A stretch of 64,000 nucleotides of DNA from Sphingomonas sp. PAMC 26621. GTDB lineage: Bacteria; Pseudomonadota; Alphaproteobacteria; Sphingomonadales; Sphingomonadaceae. The translations under genes were made by a program, and so were the position numbers. The first letter of the stretch is position 1, and each line of letters begins with the position of its first letter. The stretch spans positions 124,001-188,000 of the forward strand of contig NZ_AIDW01000019.1 in the NCBI RefSeq assembly GCF_000251145.1, written 5' to 3'. The notes under the pieces are model-generated. The model was not told the DNA's origin. It saw nothing but the letters and a program-made list of their open reading frames with translations, and searched no databases. Positions 1 through 8,651 of the stretch are shown one piece after another.

Positions 1-924
1 CACGTCGGTGCGACCAAGCCCGAACTGCTCGCGCTGGTCACCGCCGCGGAAAGCACGCACGATGCGATCGAGGCGATCGCGCATGTCGTCGCCAACCAGC
101 GCGACACGGTCGACAAGCTTGCGGGGACGCTGATCGACACGCTCAGCGACGGCAAGCTCAAGGCGGATGCGCTGGGGCAGATGGTCGACGACACGATCGG
201 GCAAACCAACCGTTTTGCCGACGAAGCCGCACCGCGGCTGGTCGAAGCGCTGCTCCGCGTCCGCGATACCGCAAGCGCCGCCGCCGATCGCGCGCGCGAG
301 ACGCTGGCGAGCGTCATCCCCGATGCCGCGCTCGCGTTCGAGCAGCATAGCGCCGCCGCGGTCGAACGCGCCGCCACGCGCGCGGTGCAGCAGCAACTCG
401 CCGCCATCGCCGACGCTGCTGATGCCGCTGCCGATACGGCCGCGCGCGCGTCTGAGCGGCTGGAACATCGGGTCGCGGCCCTGTCAGATGCGTCCGCGAT
501 CCTCGAGACGCGGTTCGAGGACGACCGGCTCGAGCGCGAGGCAGCGGACCAGAATTCGATGGCACGCCGCGTGTCGTTGCTGATCGAGGCGCTCAACTCG
601 GCATCGATCGACATCGCCAAGACCTTTGCGGCGGATGTCTCCGACAGCGCCTGGTCCGCCTATCTCAAGGGCGATCGCGGTGTCTTCACCCGGCGCGCGG
701 TCCGGCTGCTCGATTCGACCGAAGCGCGCGAGATCGTCCATCTCTATGACGAGGATGACGGGTTCCGCGAGCATGTGAACCGCTACATTCACGACTTCGA
801 ATCGATGTTGCGCGCCATCCTTTCGGGCCGCGACGGGTCGCCGCTCGGCGTCACGCTGTTGTCGTCGGATATGGGTAAGCTCTACGTTGCGCTGGCACAG
901 GCGATCGAGCGACTGCGGACCTGA
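1..924 (+). CDS. Helical hypothetical protein, 3' part only
   Basis: The reading frame is open from the first base, so the N-terminus lies outside the window; about 307 residues are visible. The visible part is almost entirely alpha-helical and rich in Ala, Glu, Asp and Arg, with long heptad-like stretches (roughly window codons 60-190) that look like coiled coil. It is followed by a more globular C-terminal part with aromatic residues around the motif YLKGDRGVFTRRAVRLLDS. I see no transmembrane segment or known catalytic motif in the visible part. A membrane-anchored or structural coiled-coil protein is possible, but no function can be assigned. Confidence is in its being coding, not in its role. 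Confidence 0.75.
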   Translation, partial: HVGATKPELLALVTAAESTHDAIEAIAHVVANQRDTVDKLAGTLIDTLSDGKLKADALGQMVDDTIGQTNRFADEAAPRLVEALLRVRDTASAAADRARETLASVIPDAALAFEQHSAAAVERAATRAVQQQLAAIADAADAAADTAARASERLEHRVAALSDASAILETRFEDDRLEREAADQNSMARRVSLLIEALNSASIDIAKTFAADVSDSAWSAYLKGDRGVFTRRAVRLLDSTEAREIVHLYDEDDGFREHVNRYIHDFESMLRAILSGRDGSPLGVTLLSSDMGKLYVALAQAIERLRT

Positions 925-964
925 ACGCAGACACGTCCGCTTACTCGAGCGTCGGTGGACTTGG

Positions 965-1372
965 TCAGCCGATCCGGCGACCGAAGCCCTGACGGCGCTG
1001 GACCACGGGATTGCCTTCGGCCTCGAGGATCGTCAGCGTCCGCTGGAACAACCCCCGCAACGCGGCGACTTCCGCGATTGCTTCGTCCGGCGTATCGCGG
1101 CTTTCGACGCAATCGCGGGCGACGACTTCGATCTTTTCGGCCAGCGCCCCGAGCGGCTCGGCACCGAACTGACGCGCCTCGCCTTTCAACGTGTGCGCTG
1201 GAATCACCAACGCCGCGGCATTCTGCGCGCGCATTGCGACCTCGATTGCGGCTACTGACTTGACGCCGTCCTCACGGAAATACCCGAGGATGCGGACAAA
1301 TCCGGTACCAAGCTCGCTTCGCGCCTTCGCGAAGGCGACCCAGTCGATCAAGTCTCTGTCGTCGAGTGACAC
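965..1372 (-). CDS. Orphan HPt-domain phosphotransfer protein
   Basis: A 135-residue single-domain protein with the histidine-phosphotransfer signature AHTLKGEARQFGA; His60 is the predicted phosphorylated residue. HPt proteins relay phosphate between the receiver domain of a hybrid kinase and a downstream response regulator in the cytoplasm. An in-frame ATG lies 21 bases further upstream (1393), but the GTG at 1372 has a strong GGGGGAGA ribosome site six to seven bases ahead of it, so the GTG is preferred. No kinase or response regulator is adjacent, so its partners must be encoded elsewhere. The fold assignment is strong; the pathway is unknown. Confidence 0.85.
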   Translation of the reverse strand: MSLDDRDLIDWVAFAKARSELGTGFVRILGYFREDGVKSVAAIEVAMRAQNAAALVIPAHTLKGEARQFGAEPLGALAEKIEVVARDCVESRDTPDEAIAEVAALRGLFQRTLTILEAEGNPVVQRRQGFGRRIG

Positions 1373-1540
1373 CGTCGTCTCCCCCGGACACATCCACCGC
1401 GGATGTGTAGGTCATGCGTTCGATGTAGCGAGATACCGTAAACGAGGCGTTGACGCCGGTGCAGATTATTGACGCTCGCGCTTGTTTCCCGTTGAACTGC
1501 CACGGATAATCTCGCGAGAGAGGGTCGCCTTAAATACGAA

Positions 1541-1571
1541 GGCCCCGCCCCCGAAGATCGGGAGCGGGGCC
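1541..1571 (-). terminator. Strong hairpin after the glycine-zipper gene
   Basis: GGCCCCGC at 1541-1548 pairs with GCGGGGCC at 1564-1571, and CCCGA/TCGGG extends the pairing inside with an AGA loop. It lies 43 bases past the stop of the minus-strand gene ending at 1615. The following minus-strand bases (TTCGTATTTA) are only moderately U-rich. Confidence 0.6.
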
Positions 1572-1614
1572 ATCATTCGGTCCCGAACTGGCTTACGCCA
1601 GCGCGGTTTTCAGG

Positions 1615-1956
1615 TCAGCAACCGTTCTTGCGGTTCTGCGCAGCGTCGTGCTTCTTGTCGAGGTGACGCCCGAGCAGCGCACCGCCAACACCGCCTGCGA
1701 CCGTCCCAAGCGTACCGCCGCCAAGCACGTTGCCGAGGACCGCGCCACCGGCACCACCCGCGATCGTTCCGGTCGTGCCGCTGCTGCGCTTGCAATCCTG
1801 ATACCGGCGCGAGTCACGACCACGGTAGTTGCGATCGCGATAGTCGCGGTCACGATAGCCATCACGGTAACCGTCGCGGTCACGATCCTGCGCTGCGAGA
1901 ACCGGACCGGGGAGCGCAACTGCTGCTACCATCACTGCCATCAAAAACTTCTTCAT
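1615..1956 (-). CDS. Exported glycine-zipper protein
   Basis: A 113-residue protein with an Sec-type signal peptide (about residues 1-22, MKKFLMAVMV then an Ala-rich core ending VLAAQ). Next comes an Asp/Arg/Tyr-rich low-complexity stretch (24-52), and then a glycine-zipper two-helix segment at about 66-96 (repeated GG/G spacing). This last part resembles the 17-kDa surface antigen/glycine-zipper 2TM family, which inserts in or near the outer membrane. Two cysteines (55 and the C-terminal residue) may be structural. It stands alone between a terminator and an SDR gene on the same strand. The molecular function is unknown; a role in envelope integrity is an inference from the family. Confidence 0.8.
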   Translation of the reverse strand: MKKFLMAVMVAAVALPGPVLAAQDRDRDGYRDGYRDRDYRDRNYRGRDSRRYQDCKRSSGTTGTIAGGAGGAVLGNVLGGGTLGTVAGGVGGALLGRHLDKKHDAAQNRKNGC

Positions 1957-2032
1957 GAGCTTTTCCTCTGTCTCAAAACCTGTGGCCGGATAACCGTCCA
2001 GCCTTCCAAAAGTTCATTTGGACGCTGCTCGC

Positions 2033-2847
2033 TTAATCGGCCATGTATCGGTCAAACCGCTCGCGCCACGCCGGATGCCAGCGGGACAGTGCCGGACGGT
2101 TTTCCACCAGATCCCCCGCCGCCCACAGCATGCGCTTGCGATCCTGCTCGGGCGTCGTCTCGTTATCGGGGCACAGCAGATAGAAATTCCCCGCCGCAAT
2201 CCCGTCGAGCATGAAGGCGACGACCTGATCGGCCGACCATGCACCCGCCGGCTGCTCGGTTGCGCCGCGCGCGGTCATGCCGGTGAAGGTGTAGCCAGGG
2301 ATCAGCAGGTGCGCGGTGATCCGGTCGCCGGTTTCCTGTCGCAACGTATGCGCGAGTCCCTCGGTCAGCGCTTTCACGCCCGCCTTGCTGACATTGTACG
2401 CGGTGTTTCCGGGCGGCTGGGTGATTCCCTGCTTCGACCCGGTATTGACGACCAGTCCGGGCTGGCCGTGTGCGATCATCGCGGGGACGAAGCTCTGCAC
2501 CCCATGGACGACGCCCATCAGGTTGACGCCGAGCACCTGCTCCCACGCCGCCGGATCCGCGAGCACGTCGCCGCCGGCGCCGACCCCGGCGTTGTTCATC
2601 AGGACCGATACCGCGCCATGCCGCTCCGCGATCGTGTCGGCGAGCGTGGTCATCGCCGCCCGATCGGCGACGTCGGTCGCCATCGCGATCGCACCCTCGA
2701 TCGCGGCCGCCGCTTCGTCCAGGGCTGGACCCGGGCGATCGACGATCACGACGCGGAGGCCAAGCCCTGCGAACGCTTTCGCCGCCGCAAGCCCGATGCC
2801 GCTCGCCCCGCCCGTGATGACCGCGAGATTGCCTGCCGAAAGCGCGC

Positions 2848-2851
<4 letters not shown>
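2033..2851 (-). CDS. SDR-family NAD(P)-dependent oxidoreductase
   Basis: A 272-residue classical short-chain dehydrogenase/reductase. The cofactor-binding TGGASGIG is at residues 13-20, NNAG at 86-89, and the catalytic Ser139, Tyr152 and Lys156 (YNVSK) are all present. The extended C-terminus contains [16 protein letters not shown] and lacks a membrane anchor, so it is a soluble cytoplasmic enzyme. The start is a GTG whose last two bases form the TGA of the upstream aldo/keto reductase (GTGA), so the two are probably translationally coupled. The substrate cannot be read from the sequence. Pairing with an aldo/keto reductase suggests carbonyl or alcohol metabolism or detoxification. Confidence 0.92.
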
Positions 2852-3834
<983 letters not shown>

Positions 3835-3946
3835 CAGCGATCTCCCTGGCCGGGCACCACAACCGCGCCCATTGCCGTCGAGCGCCCAATGTTTCGCCGG
3901 GGAAAGGGTTGCAGGTCGTGTGAGTGGGATGCCGCGCCGCTTCCTT

Positions 3947-4052
3947 AGCCCCTCCCCTTCAGGGGAGGGGTTGGGGTGGGGAAGACCAGCAGCGCATTGC
4001 TCTCTGCGAGGCACTTCCCCACCCCCAACCCCTCCCCTGAAGGGGAGGGGCT
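3947..4052. repeat. Family A palindromic element, copy 1
   Basis: Two near-identical inverted arms of about 38 bp (3947-3984 and 4014-4052, one extra C in the right arm) flank a 29-bp spacer. Each arm is itself a hairpin, CCCCTCCCCT-TC-AGGGGAGGGG on the left. The element lies between the aldo/keto reductase start and a small hypothetical gene. The spacer (CAGCAG followed by CTCT and GCGAGGCA) matches the spacer of the copy at 32.7 kb, showing common descent. Confidence 0.9.
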
Positions 4053-4062
4053 TAAAGTTGCA

Positions 4063-4338
4063 TCACCCCTCCGCGACGCCCCGGTCAGTCGCAACAACCT
4101 CGACAATATCAAGCGCAAACCCCCGCCACCCGCGCATCTTAGACGCCTCTCCGGCGGCCGCAGTCTTGCGCTTCGCCTCGGCAAGCGACTTGGTGTGCCC
4201 CCAGAAAACCTCGCTCTTGCCGTTCTCGAGCGTCGCGACGATCCGCCAGTAATGCGTGAAGCCGGAGGTCGTCGGCCCGATCGTCTTGACGTAGCCATCG
4301 GGGAGCGTTGCGGTGAGGTACGTGCGCTTCTTGGCCAT
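4063..4338 (-). CDS. Small hypothetical protein (91 aa)
   Basis: Starts MAKKRTYLTATLPDGYVKTIG and is basic and soluble-looking, with a central FTHYWRIVATLENGKSEVFWGHTKSLAEAKRKT that suggests a compact beta-beta-alpha fold. Codon use and start context are gene-like. There is no signal peptide or membrane segment. It is flanked on both sides by palindromic repeats (3947-4052 and about 4369-4440), and its stop is only 11 bases from the first. I do not recognise a named family with certainty, so no function is proposed. Confidence 0.6.
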   Translation of the reverse strand: MAKKRTYLTATLPDGYVKTIGPTTSGFTHYWRIVATLENGKSEVFWGHTKSLAEAKRKTAAAGEASKMRGWRGFALDIVEVVATDRGVAEG

Positions 4339-4368
4339 GAACTAGTCGCCTAGACCTCTTGCTGTTTC

Positions 4369-4440
4369 CCCGCGAAGGCTGGAACCCAGAGTTACAACCG
4401 TATCGCGCGGATATCTTGGACTCCCGCCTACGCGAGAGAA
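4369..4440. repeat. Family B inverted repeat, degenerate copy
   Basis: The left arm, around CCCCGCGAAGGCTGGAACCC (4372 onward), faces a right arm TGGACTCCCGCCTACGCG (about 4418-4435). This is a diverged version of the GCGAAGGC-type palindromes near 6.5, 59.9 and 61.5 kb. The stop codon and last residues of fghA lie inside the right arm. Confidence 0.6.
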
Positions 4441-5288
4441 CCAGAGCGCAGCCGCTCCGCATGCCAGGCGACATGATCAGCCATGAAGGTCGAGATAAAA
4501 TAATAGCTGTGGTCATACCCCGGCTGCATCCGCAGCGTCAGGTCGATCCCCGCCCCATCGCACGCAGCCTGCAACAATTCCGGACGAAGCTGTTCCGCCA
4601 GGAAATTGTCCGCCTCCCCCTGATCGACGAGCAGCGCTGGCACCCGCGCACCATCTTCGATCAAAGCGACCGCATCGTGCCGCCGCCACGCAGCCCGGTC
4701 ATCCCCGAGATACCCGCCGAGCGCCTTTTGCCCCCATGGCGCCTGCGACGGCGCGACGATCGGCGCGAACGCCGACACGCCCGCAAAACGATCCGGGAAG
4801 GTCAGCCCGATCGTCAGCGCGCCGTGGCCGCCCATCGAATGCCCCATGATCCCCTGACGCGTCATGTCCACCGCGAACGTCTCGCCGATCAGCGCCGGGA
4901 GTTCCTCGGTGACGTAGCTCCACATCCGGTAATGCTCGGCAAACGGTGCCTCGGTCGCATCGACGTAAAAGCCAGCGCCCAGCCCGAAGTCATACGCCCC
5001 GTCGGCATCGTCCGGCACACCCTCGCCACGCGGGCTGGTATCAGGCGCGACCAGAATGACGCGGTGCGCCGCGCAAGCCGCGCGGAATTCGCCCTTTTCG
5101 GTCACGTTCGCCTGCGTGCAAGTCAGCCCCGAGAGGAACCACAGCACCGGCAGCGTCTCGTCCTCGGCATGGTCGGGGACGAACACCGAGAAGGTCATCT
5201 CTGTCCCCGTCGCGGTCGAGGCGTGGCTGTAGACGCCCTGCACCCCGCCATGCGCCTTGACCGCGGAAACGGTCTTCAGCGTCGCCAT
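4428..5288 (-). CDS. fghA: S-formylglutathione hydrolase
   Basis: A 286-residue esterase-D-type serine hydrolase that cleaves S-formylglutathione to formate and glutathione, the last step of glutathione-dependent formaldehyde oxidation. The nucleophile elbow GHSMGG has Ser151, an Asp is in LLVDQGEADNF, and the His is in GYDHSYYF. FLSGLTCTQANV is the family's conserved oxyanion/thiol region. The ATG at 5288 shares one base with the adhC stop (TGATG), so the two are co-translated. The last residues (RSGSLA and stop) are encoded by a family B palindromic repeat, which seems to have replaced the native C-terminal codons. Cytoplasmic. Confidence 0.96.
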   Translation of the reverse strand: MATLKTVSAVKAHGGVQGVYSHASTATGTEMTFSVFVPDHAEDETLPVLWFLSGLTCTQANVTEKGEFRAACAAHRVILVAPDTSPRGEGVPDDADGAYDFGLGAGFYVDATEAPFAEHYRMWSYVTEELPALIGETFAVDMTRQGIMGHSMGGHGALTIGLTFPDRFAGVSAFAPIVAPSQAPWGQKALGGYLGDDRAAWRRHDAVALIEDGARVPALLVDQGEADNFLAEQLRPELLQAACDGAGIDLTLRMQPGYDHSYYFISTFMADHVAWHAERLRSGSLA

Positions 5289-6397
5289 CAGAACAGCACC
5301 ACGCTGCGGATGCTTTCGCCCGAATGCATCAGGTCGAAGCCCTTGTTGATCTCGTCGAGCGTCAGGACGTGGGTGATCATCGGGTCGATCTCGATCATCC
5401 CGTTCATGTACCAGTCGACGATCTTCGGAACGTCGGTTCGCCCCTTCGCTCCGCCGAACGCGGTGCCGCGCCAGTTGCGCCCGGTGACGAGCTGGAACGG
5501 CCGCGTGCTGATTTCCTTGCCCGCTTCCGCCACGCCGATGACGATCGATGTGCCCCACCCGCGATGGCATGCCTCCAACGCCTGGCGCATCACGGTCGTG
5601 TTGCCGGTGCAATCGAACGTATAATCCGCACCGCCATCGGTCAGTGCGACCAGATGCGCGACGAGATCGCCGCTGACGTCCTTCGGGTTGACGAAGTCGG
5701 TCATGCCGAAGCGACGGCCCCATTCCTCGCGATCCGGGTTGATGTCGACGCCGACGATCTTCGCCGCGCCCGCGAGCCGTGCGCCCTGAAGCACGTTGAG
5801 CCCGATCCCGCCGAGCCCGAACACGATCACCGTATCGCCGACCTCGACCTTGGCGGTGTTGACCACCGCGCCGACGCCCGTCGTCACGCCGCAGCCGATG
5901 TAGCAGCTCGTCTTGAACGGCGCGTCCTCGCGGATCTTCGCGACCGCGATTTCGGGGAGGACGGTGAAGTTCGAGAAGGTCGAGCAGCCCATGTAATGGA
6001 AGATCGGCTGGCCCTTGTACGAGAACCGCGTCGTACCGTCGGGCATCAGCCCCTTCCCCTGCGTCGCGCGGATCGCGGTGCACAGGTTGGTCTTGCCGCT
6101 GAGGCACGACTTACACTGGCGGCATTCCGGTGTGTAGAGCGGGATGACATGGTCGCCCGGCTTGACCGAGGTGACACCCGGCCCGACTTCGCGGACGATG
6201 CCAGCGCCTTCGTGGCCGAGCACGCTCGGGAACAGGCCCTCGCTGTCGAGTCCGTCGAGCGTATAGGCATCGGTATGGCAGATGCCGGTCGCCATGATCT
6301 CGACCAGCACTTCGCCCGCCTTGGGCCCTTCCAGGTCGAGCTCGACGATCTCGAGCGGCTTCTTGGCTTCGAAGGCTACGGCGGCGCGGGTCTTCAT
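5288..6397 (-). CDS. adhC: S-(hydroxymethyl)glutathione dehydrogenase (class III ADH)
   Basis: A 369-residue zinc alcohol dehydrogenase that oxidises S-(hydroxymethyl)glutathione (the formaldehyde-glutathione adduct) with NAD+. Catalytic zinc ligands are in GICHTDAYT and GHEGAGIV. The structural zinc is held by the four cysteines of [15 protein letters not shown], and [13 protein letters not shown] binds NAD. ATG 6397 gives the standard N-terminus [19 protein letters not shown]; the open frame to 6559 runs into repeat-derived sequence. It is first in a two-gene formaldehyde detoxification operon with fghA. No frmR-type regulator is adjacent. Confidence 0.96.
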   Translation of the reverse strand: MKTRAAVAFEAKKPLEIVELDLEGPKAGEVLVEIMATGICHTDAYTLDGLDSEGLFPSVLGHEGAGIVREVGPGVTSVKPGDHVIPLYTPECRQCKSCLSGKTNLCTAIRATQGKGLMPDGTTRFSYKGQPIFHYMGCSTFSNFTVLPEIAVAKIREDAPFKTSCYIGCGVTTGVGAVVNTAKVEVGDTVIVFGLGGIGLNVLQGARLAGAAKIVGVDINPDREEWGRRFGMTDFVNPKDVSGDLVAHLVALTDGGADYTFDCTGNTTVMRQALEACHRGWGTSIVIGVAEAGKEISTRPFQLVTGRNWRGTAFGGAKGRTDVPKIVDWYMNGMIEIDPMITHVLTLDEINKGFDLMHSGESIRSVVLF

Positions 6398-6853
6398 GGC
6401 ATACTCCGGTGTCTTGGCGTGCCGCTTATAGGGGAGCGGGGCGTGCCATAAAGCGCGGAGTTGGGCTGGGGTTGCAACCTTCCTTTGCTGCGCTTCCCGA
6501 TCTGCCTTTCTATCCCCTTCCCCGGCGAAGGCCGGGGCCCAGGAGCGGGCCATCGGCACTTCACGTGCTGCGCTTAGTTACAGCGACCTCCACTCCTGGG
6601 CCCCGGCCTCCGCCGGGGAAGCAGAAACAGAAACAGAAGCGCAAGCAGGCAACCCAAGCCTTCAATCATTTGACAACCCTCCGCCCCCGTCCCTATCGGC
6701 GCAGACCGGCCGAAGGGCCGAAGATCGGGACTCGAAACAGCAAATGCCAAGCGACAGTAGTCGAATGTACGCGCCGTCGAAGGCGTTCGGCCGAGCCTGA
6801 TCCGATCAGTCTCGCCCCGGGCGTCGTCGACGGCGTCCGAACGAGGTGAGACC
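6398..6853. other. 456-bp divergent intergenic region
   Basis: Separates adhC (minus) from the ABC permease (plus). It contains the family B palindrome at 6527-6621. The rest has no ORF with credible start context and no RNA structure I recognise. GAGGTGAG just ahead of 6854 is the permease ribosome site. Confidence 0.6.
6527..6621. repeat. Family B inverted repeat
   Basis: The left arm (6527-6545, starting CTTCCCCGGCGAAGGCCG) and right arm (6593-6621, ending CCTCCGCCGGGGAAG) are complementary over about 27 bp, with a spacer of roughly 47 bp. Similar long palindromes flank hemB and the MATE gene near the right end of the window. Confidence 0.85.
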
Positions 6854-8617
6854 ATGCGTGAAATGCCCCAGATTGCCCGGGCCAACACCGCCTGGATCGG
6901 CCGTCCCTTCTCGCGCTACTGGCGCGCGACGACGCCGAGCTGGGCCGATGCGATTGCGTTCCTGTTGCTGGCAGCCCTTGCGGTGCTCGTCGCCAAGGGC
7001 GCGGCGGGGGTCGCGCAGCCGCTGTCCGAGCTCAACATCGATCCCGTCGCGCTCGATCCGTGGAACCTGCCCGGCTATGCGCTGCGTACCACGCTGCGCA
7101 TGTTCGCCGCACTCGGCGCGTCGCTCGCCTTCACCTTCGTCGTCGCAACGCTTGCCGCCAAGAGCAAGCGCGCCGAGATGATCATCGTCCCCGCGCTCGA
7201 CATCCTCCAATCGGTGCCGATCCTCGGCTTCCTGACCTTCACCGTCACCTTCTTCATGGGGCTGTTCCCGGGGCAGCAGCTCGGCGTCGAACTCGCGGCG
7301 ATCTTCGCGATCTTCACCAGTCAGGCGTGGAACATGGCGTTCAGCTTCTACCAGTCGCTGCGCTCGGTCCCGAGCGATCTGGCGGAGGTGTCGCAAGGCT
7401 TCGCGCTGTCGCCGTGGCGCAGGTTCCTGCGGCTCGAGCTGCCCTTCGCGACCCCGTCGCTGGTGTGGAACGCGATGATGTCGATGTCGGGCGGCTGGTT
7501 CTTCGTCGTCGCGTCGGAAGCGATCAGCGTCGGCAATACGCGGATCATGCTGCCGGGGATCGGATCGTGGCTCGCGCTCGCGATCGACCGGCAGGATTTC
7601 CGCGCGGTCGGCTGGGCCGTCGGCGCGATGGCGGTGGTGATCCTGCTGTACGACCAGCTCGTCTTCCGCCCGGTCGTTGCCTGGGCGGACCGCTTCCGCT
7701 TCGAACAGACCGCGTCGCAGGATGCGCCGGGGAGCTGGGCGTATGACGTCTTCCGCAAGGCGCGGCTGCTGCCGGTGCTGTTCGCGCCGCTGACGGGGCT
7801 GGTGCGGCTGCTGAGCGCGCTCGACCGTGCGCCGACGCGGGCACAGCGCAGCGTTCGCACCACCCCGCGCAGTCCGGTCGGGCAAGCGGTGTGGATCGCG
7901 GTCGTCGCGGTCACGCTCGCCGCCGCTGCCTGGCTCGTGCTCGGCTATGTCGCGCGGCACCTCGCGTGGCAGGATGCGTTCACGGCGTTCGGGCTGGGGA
8001 TGATTACCATGGCGCGCGTCCTCGTACTGATCGCGCTGGCGAGCCTGGTGTGGGTGCCGATCGGCGTGTGGATCGGCCTGCGCCCGCGCTGGGCCGAGCG
8101 GCTCCAGCCGGTCGCGCAATTCCTCGCCGCCTTCCCCGCCAACGTGCTGTTCCCCTTCGCGGTGATCGCGATCGTCCACTGGCATCTCGACGTCGACGTC
8201 TGGCTGTCGCCGCTGATGGTGCTCGGCACGCAGTGGTACATCTTATTCAACGTCATTGCGGGCGCGAGCGCGATCCCCAACGATCTGCGCGAGGCGGCGG
8301 GGATGTTCGGCGTGCGGCGCTGGCAATGGTGGCGGCAGCTCGGCATCCCCGGGATCTTCCCGTATTATGTCACCGGCGCGCTGACCGCCTCGGGCGGATC
8401 GTGGAACGCGAGCATCGTCGCGGAGGCGGTGTCCTGGGGGAGCGAACGGCTCGAGGCGCACGGTCTTGGCAGTTACATCGCCAAGGCGACCACCGCAGGC
8501 GATTTCCCGCGCGTGACGCTCGGCATCGCGGTGATGTCGGTCTTCGTGATCGGCTTCAACCGACTGCTGTGGCGCCCGCTCTACGCTTATGCCGACCGCC
8601 GTCTGCGCCTCGCCTGA
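6854..8617 (+). CDS. ABC transporter, duplicated permease (anion/NitT-TauT type)
   Basis: A 587-residue polytopic inner-membrane protein with two tandem binding-protein-dependent permease modules. The first has its EAA-type loop around LRSVPSDLAEVSQGFALSPWRRFLRLELPFATPSLVWN. The second repeats this around ASAIPNDLREAAGMFGVRRWQWWRQLGIPGIFPYYVTGALTASGGSWNASI. This matches the duplicated-permease anion transporters (COG4986 type). The ATPase gene follows 34 bases downstream. No periplasmic binding protein is encoded nearby. The substrate (nitrate, sulfonate or another anion) cannot be decided from the sequence. Confidence 0.9.
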   Translation: MREMPQIARANTAWIGRPFSRYWRATTPSWADAIAFLLLAALAVLVAKGAAGVAQPLSELNIDPVALDPWNLPGYALRTTLRMFAALGASLAFTFVVATLAAKSKRAEMIIVPALDILQSVPILGFLTFTVTFFMGLFPGQQLGVELAAIFAIFTSQAWNMAFSFYQSLRSVPSDLAEVSQGFALSPWRRFLRLELPFATPSLVWNAMMSMSGGWFFVVASEAISVGNTRIMLPGIGSWLALAIDRQDFRAVGWAVGAMAVVILLYDQLVFRPVVAWADRFRFEQTASQDAPGSWAYDVFRKARLLPVLFAPLTGLVRLLSALDRAPTRAQRSVRTTPRSPVGQAVWIAVVAVTLAAAAWLVLGYVARHLAWQDAFTAFGLGMITMARVLVLIALASLVWVPIGVWIGLRPRWAERLQPVAQFLAAFPANVLFPFAVIAIVHWHLDVDVWLSPLMVLGTQWYILFNVIAGASAIPNDLREAAGMFGVRRWQWWRQLGIPGIFPYYVTGALTASGGSWNASIVAEAVSWGSERLEAHGLGSYIAKATTAGDFPRVTLGIAVMSVFVIGFNRLLWRPLYAYADRRLRLA

Positions 8618-8651
8618 GCCTGTTTCCCGAGTCCTCAAGGAGCCGATCACC

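Noticed and set aside
3835..4014. N-terminal extension of the aldo/keto reductase frame
   Set aside because: The extra 60 codons are translated palindromic repeat DNA. The ATG at 3834 has a good ribosome site and matches the family start.
3947..4052. Possible CRISPR-like repeat
   Set aside because: Only two inverted arms with one spacer, no regular array and no cas genes anywhere in the window.
4428..6107. 559-codon minus-strand frame covering fghA and an antisense-frame stretch of adhC
   Set aside because: Only the 3' half (fghA from ATG 5288) has real protein features. The upstream part is a low-information shadow frame of adhC.
6574..6888. 104-codon minus-strand ORF in the adhC-permease gap
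   Set aside because: Partly translated from a family B palindrome and overlaps the start of the permease gene; no coding signal of its own.
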